Source: G963663315 sp965231905 (GTDB lineage Bacteria; Pseudomonadota; Gammaproteobacteria; Arenicellales; Poriferihabitantaceae). Taken from it: a DNA stretch of 64,000 nucleotides. Of the stretch, positions 15,001 to 21,000 are shown piece by piece (the first letter of the stretch is position 1; each line of letters opens with the position of its first letter). Position numbers and translations under genes: made by a program. Location of the stretch: NCBI GenBank assembly GCA_965231905.1, contig CBDDOO010000001.1:930001-994000 (forward strand), in the 5' to 3' direction. The notes beneath the pieces were generated by a model. That model saw nothing but the letters and a program-made list of their open reading frames with translations, was not told the origin of the DNA and ran no database searches.

Positions 15001-18000
15001 TGGACAAGGCCACGACCCCGGGTACGACCGAGAACGTGGGTACTTACGATGTGGTTCTGGAGAGTCAACCGACCGGCGCGGTGACGGTGAACCTGAGCAA
15101 CAGCGACGCCAGCGTAGTAAGCCTGAACAAAACCAGTCTGAGTTTTAACGCGACCAACTGGAGTACGGCGCAGACGGTCACGGTAACGGCGGTGGCGGAC
15201 GCTTTTGACAACACCGGTAACAAACGCGCCGCGACCATCAGCCACACGGTCAGCGCGCCGGACACAGACTATGCCGGTGAGACGGCGGACCCGGTGGTGG
15301 TGACGGTGACCGATGACGACGACGCGCCGACGCAGGCGACGCTGACGGTATCGCCCGCCACCGTATCGGAAGGAGGCGGGGCCACCGATATTACGGTGAC
15401 CGCGACGTTATCGGGGACTTCGCGCTTCGCCGAAGCGAAGACGGTGGCGGTGACGGTCGGTGATTCAGACGACAGCGCGGTCGAGGGTACGGACTACACG
15501 AATGTTGGCGCGCTCAGCGTCGTGATTGCCGGTGGCGCGGCCAGTGGCAGCGTGAAGTTCAGCCTGGTGCCGACCGATGACGACTGGCACGAAGGCAACG
15601 AGCGGCTGAGTGTTGCGGGTACATTGACCGGAGTGAACTTCACCGGCGCCCATATCGACATTACCGATGATGACGCGGCGCCGACCGGCGTGACGCTGTC
15701 GGTATCGCCTTCGAGCGTATCGGAAGGCGCCACCGCCACCGATATTACGGTGACGGCGACGGTAAACGGCTCCACTACCTATAGTGAGGGCAAGACGGTG
15801 ACGGTATCGGTCGGCGATTCAGCCGACAGCGCCACCGAGGGCACGGACTACGAAGCGGTGACGGACATCACGATTGCGCTTGCGGCTGGCGCCGACAGCG
15901 CGACCGGGACGTTCAGCCTGGAGCCGAAAGACGATAGCGCCGATGAGCCGACCGAGACCTTGTCGATCACCGGTACGGCGAGCGGCGTGGCTGCGGTGAG
16001 CGGGACATCGATATCGATTACCGATGACGACAACGCCCCGAGCGTTTCGGTGGCGGACGCCGCGGCGGTGACCGAGGGTGATGATCCGGCCACGACCACG
16101 AACATGACCTTCGCGGTGACGCTGTCGGCGGTGAGCGGCAAAACCGTGACCGTGCCCTACACGCTCGGCGGCAGCGCGACAGCGGGGGCCGACTACACGG
16201 CGCCGAATCCGTTGTCGGTGACGATTGCGGCGGGCGGCCAATCGGCCAATATCACGATTGCGGTCAAGGGTGATGAGATTGACGAGATCAACGAGACGGT
16301 AACGGTCACTCTCGGCAGCCCGACCAACGCGACCGTCTCGACGGCGCAGGGAGCGGGTACGGCCTCCGGCGCGATCACCGATGATGACGATGCTCCGAGC
16401 GTATCGGTGGCGGACGCCGCGGCGGTGACCGAGGGCGATGCCCCGGCCACGACGACCGCCATGACCTTCGCGGTATCGCTGTCGGTAGTGAGCGGCAAGA
16501 CCGTGACCGTGCCCTATACGCTCGGCGGCGGCGCGACAGCGGGGGCCGACTACACGGCGCCGAATCCGTTGTCGGTGACGATTGCGCCGGGCAGCCCGTC
16601 AGCGAACATCACGATTGCGGTCAAGGGCGATGAGATTGACGAGATCAATGAGACGGTAACGGTCACCCTCGGCAGCCCGACCAACGCCACCCTCTCGACG
16701 GCGCAAGGGGCGGATACGGCCTCCGGCGCGATTACCGATGATGAAGCGACGCCGGTGGCGACGCTGGTTCTGACACCTTCGAGCATTGCCGAGAGCGGTA
16801 CGGGCAACCGCAGTACCGTGACGGCGACGTTGAGCGGGGCATCGAGCGAAGCGGTGGTATTGACCGTATCGGCGGCTCCGGTATCGCCGACGGTAGCCGC
16901 CGACTTCACGCGGAGCGGCGCCCAACTGACTATCGCCGCCGGAGCCACCGCCAGTAGCGGAGTAGTGACGGTGACGGCGGTTGACAACGCGGTGGACGCG
17001 CCGGACAAACAGGTGACGGTCTCGGCCACCGCGAGCGGCGGACACGGAGTGGCGGCGCCGGCCAACGCCACGCTGACGATCACCGATGACGATGAGCGCG
17101 CGGTGGTGATCTCCGAATCTGCGGTCAGCGCGCGCGAGAGCGATCTCTCGACCACCAATTCGGTTCGCGAAGACCAGGCGACCTACACGGTGAAGCTGGC
17201 GAGCGAGCCGTCCGGCGGCAATGTGACTGTTGCGGTAGCGAGCGCGGACACGGGCGCCGCCACGGTCTCCCCGATGAGCCTGGCATTCACCGCCGCCAAC
17301 TGGAATACGGCGCGGACCGTGACGGTCAGCGGCGTTGACGATGACATCGACAACGCCAACGACCGGCGTACTACCCGGATCACGCACACGGTGAGCGCTT
17401 CGGGCACGGATTATTCGTCGGTGACGGCCCGGCCGGTCGCGGTGACGGTGAATGACGATGACGGCCCGCCGACCGGCGTATCGCTGTCTCTGTCGCCGCT
17501 CCAGGTGAGCGAGGGTGGAGGTCCCGCGCTCGTTACGGTGACGGCGACGGCGCTGGGCGGTTCCACCTTTGCCGGGGCGACTACGGTGCGCGTCAGCGTC
17601 GGCGCATCCGGCGACAGCGCAATTTCCGGCGTCGACTATGCCGGGGTGCAGGATTTTGATGTCCTTGTCCCCGCCGGCGCTCTGAGTGGTAGCGCGACCT
17701 TTACGCTGATACCGATAGACGACAATATGGACGAGGATGCCAGCGAGTCAATCTCCATTACCGGCGCTCTTGCGAATTTCCCGGTCAGTGGAACCCGTAT
17801 CGACATTACGGATAACGATGCTCCACCTTCGGGGATTGAGCTGTCTCTGAATCCAGGCAAAGTTCTGGAGATTGGAAGCGGGGGGCGTGTCAAAGTTACG
17901 GCGAGCGTATTGGGCGGCGCCACTTACTCGTCGATTACCGAGGTGGTTGTCAGCATCGGCGCCGCAGCGGACAGTGCAGTTGTCGGCGCTGATTATCAGT

Positions 18001-21000
18001 CCGTCGATGATTTCACCATTGTCATTCCGGCCGGCAACTCCACAGCCAGCAAGTCTTTCAATATTTACCCCATCGTAAATGCGGCTGATGAGGACAATAA
18101 AGTCATCAGTGTAACTGGCGCATCCAATAAGTCTGTTGTCACAGGCGCAACCCTGATTCTGGAGGATGACGACATTCCGCCGATTCTGTCGATTAGCGGT
18201 ACCACAGTGGAAGAGGGCGCTCCCGGAGAAGAAACCCTGCTTCGTTTTACTGTGCGACTCAATAATGCCAGTCGAAAGCCGGTAACGGTTGATTACACCG
18301 ACACCCTGACCGGCACGGCCACTTCCGGCGTAGACTACGCAGTAATCAGCGACGGCACACTCCGTTATGCGCCAGGCGAAACCGTGCAGACTCTGGATGT
18401 CAGGGTTCTTGGAGACTCGATTGGCGAAGGCAACGAATCTGTCGTCTTGCGTCTGTCCTCACCCACCGACGCGACTTTCCATTTCCGCGATGACATTGAC
18501 CATATTGATGGCAAGGGAATAATCAGTGACGGACCGGCGCTGAGCATCGCGCTCACCTCACCATCTTCCAATACACGTGTGGCAGAAGGCTCGACTGTCG
18601 TGTTCACCATCACCGCGGATAAACCGGCGTCAACCGACCTTCAAGTCAATCTGTGGGTGACGGATGACAGGGATTTCCTGAAACCGGGTGACGAAGGCAG
18701 ACATCAGGTTACGCTGCCAGCCGACATGACCAGCGCAACGTTAAGCCTGGTGATTGCCACGGATAATCTGAATGAACCGCTCGGTTCCATACGAGTGGAA
18801 CTGCAAAGCGGAGATGTTTACCGATTGCCGGGTACGAAGCGGGTTGCCAGTGTGGTTGTTGACGATGATATGCCGACCATCATACCGGACCCGGGGCCGA
18901 AAATTGCCGTCAGCGGCGCTTCGCCGGTGGAAGAGGGCGGCACAGCGCGCTTTACCCTGACAGCCGGGACGGCGCCAAAAGAACCGCTGAGCCTGAGTCT
19001 GGCTGTTTCCCGGCAAGGCGCCTTTGTTTCGTCTCAATCAATCGGCAATCGGCAGATTCTCTTCCCGGCAGGGCAGACGCAGCAAACTTACGACCTCGTT
19101 ACGGATGACGACAATGTGGATGAGTCCGACGGCGCTGTTGTCCTGACACTGAACGCCGGTGACGGCTATCAAATTGACTCCGCCGCTCGTTCCGCTTCGA
19201 TCCCGATTCTCGACAACGACGCCACGACCATCGAGTTGTCCCGCCGGGGCAGCGGGGCCATCGCTGAAAACGGGGGCACGGCAGACATTCGGGTTACGCT
19301 TGGCCGCCGCCTTGAGGCCGGGGAGAGCGTGACTGTGCCGTTGAGCTTTAGCGGCGCGGAACGTGGAGTCCATTACAATCTGGAACTGGTGGGCGCCGGT
19401 ACCGGTGTCACCCTTGATCAATCCAGCCCGCACAGCGCGCAGAATCCGGCGTTGCAATTCAAAGGCCCGAGCGACCGGCGGGCGACGTTCCGAATTACCG
19501 CTGTGCCGGATCAGCGGTCCGGCGCTACCAGTCTTACCATCCTTTTCGGAACAGGCAACCGCGCGCCCGGGTCGAGTGGTCTGTCGGGCGGCGTGTCAAC
19601 AGCCGCCAACAGCAGAATTGACCTGGTCATAGCCGACGACGATAGCGTGGTCAGCATCGCCCCGGCAGCCGCCGCGGAAGGCGAATATCTTGAGTTCGCA
19701 GTCACCCTGCCCCGGAATGCGCGGCCCGGTGGAGCGACCGTCGACTATGAAACTCTGGATGGGAGCGGCAATAGCGGCGAGCAGACCTACCAGAGCGCTG
19801 TCGCTGGATCCGATTACACAGGCGTGTCCAGTGGCTCCATTACGATTCCACACGGACAACGAAGCGGCAGCATTCGAATTGCCGTCCTGAACGACGATGT
19901 CTACGAAGGCGACCACTACTTCCGTGTGCGTCTTACCCGGATATCCGCTCCTTTCAATCTGCCGGGCGCGGACATTGTGACTGCTTTGGGCGCCATTGAT
20001 GACTCCGATGATCGCCCGACTTTCACCCTTGAGGCTCCATCCTTTGAGTTTGATGAAGGGGTCGGCGATGCGATGTTTACCGTGCGCCGGGACGGAACAA
20101 CCCTGGCGCCGTCGACCGTTGAGTACGCCTCCGGGAGCGGTTCGGCATCTGCTGGAGCGGACTACATTTCGGCTCGCGGAGAACTGGTTTTCCCCGCCAG
20201 TGAAAGCGAGCTCGACTTCGGCGTATCCATCGTTGACGATAGCGTTGGCGAGGCGACTGAGGAGTTTAGCGTCTCAATCGTAACGGATGAGCATGGAAGT
20301 CCGGGCGCGAATGTCAAAGCGCAGGCGCGTATCACCGACAACGATCCCACGGTAGCTGATATTTCGTTTATGTCCGGCTCATCCAGCGTGGTTCAGGAAG
20401 GCGGCTCCAATGACATTGTGGTGTCGATCAGCAGACAGTTGGAATACGGTGAGACGATGATTGTACCCCTGTCCGTCAGCGGTACGGCTGAGCTGGGTGT
20501 GGACTATACCCTGACCGCGCCGACTCCCTGGCCGCTGGGTGTATCTTACGCAAATCTGAATGGCGCCCAGGAGTCGCCGACTGATGGTTCTGATCCGGGT
20601 GACCCTCCTGGTCAGGGAGACCTGGATCCAAATGATGCCCAGGAACCGCCGACTGATAGCCCTGATCCGGGTGACCTCTCTGCTCAGGGAGACCTGAATC
20701 TGAATGATGCCCAGGAATCGCCGACTGATGGACAAGGACAATCGCTGGTAAGATTGCAGGACACGGAGCAGGACTCGAACGCGCCTGTGGTGATTTTCAC
20801 GGGTGGTCCGGGAAGCGCCACCGAAGCGCCGATCACTATCAATCTGATGACGGATCAGTCTCTCCATGAGCGGCATGAAACCATCAATATCGGTATCGGG
20901 TCGGATGTTGAGTCGGGTGAGAACAGCGATATAAAGTTCGAGATTGCCAACGTCAACCAGTTCCTGCCGACTGTTCAGCTTTCTGCCCAGAAAAAACAGG

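Noticed and set aside
12183..15245. Very long minus-strand open frames (up to 1,020 codons) opposite the giant gene, also 3747-6227
   Set aside because: They mirror the repetitive GTG/ACG/GAY codons of the plus strand, are Arg/His-rich and have no protein-like features; they are antisense shadows.
6648..17480. CRISPR-like array in the repeated region of the giant gene
   Set aside because: Repeats are in-frame coding modules of hundreds of bases with no regular short spacers.
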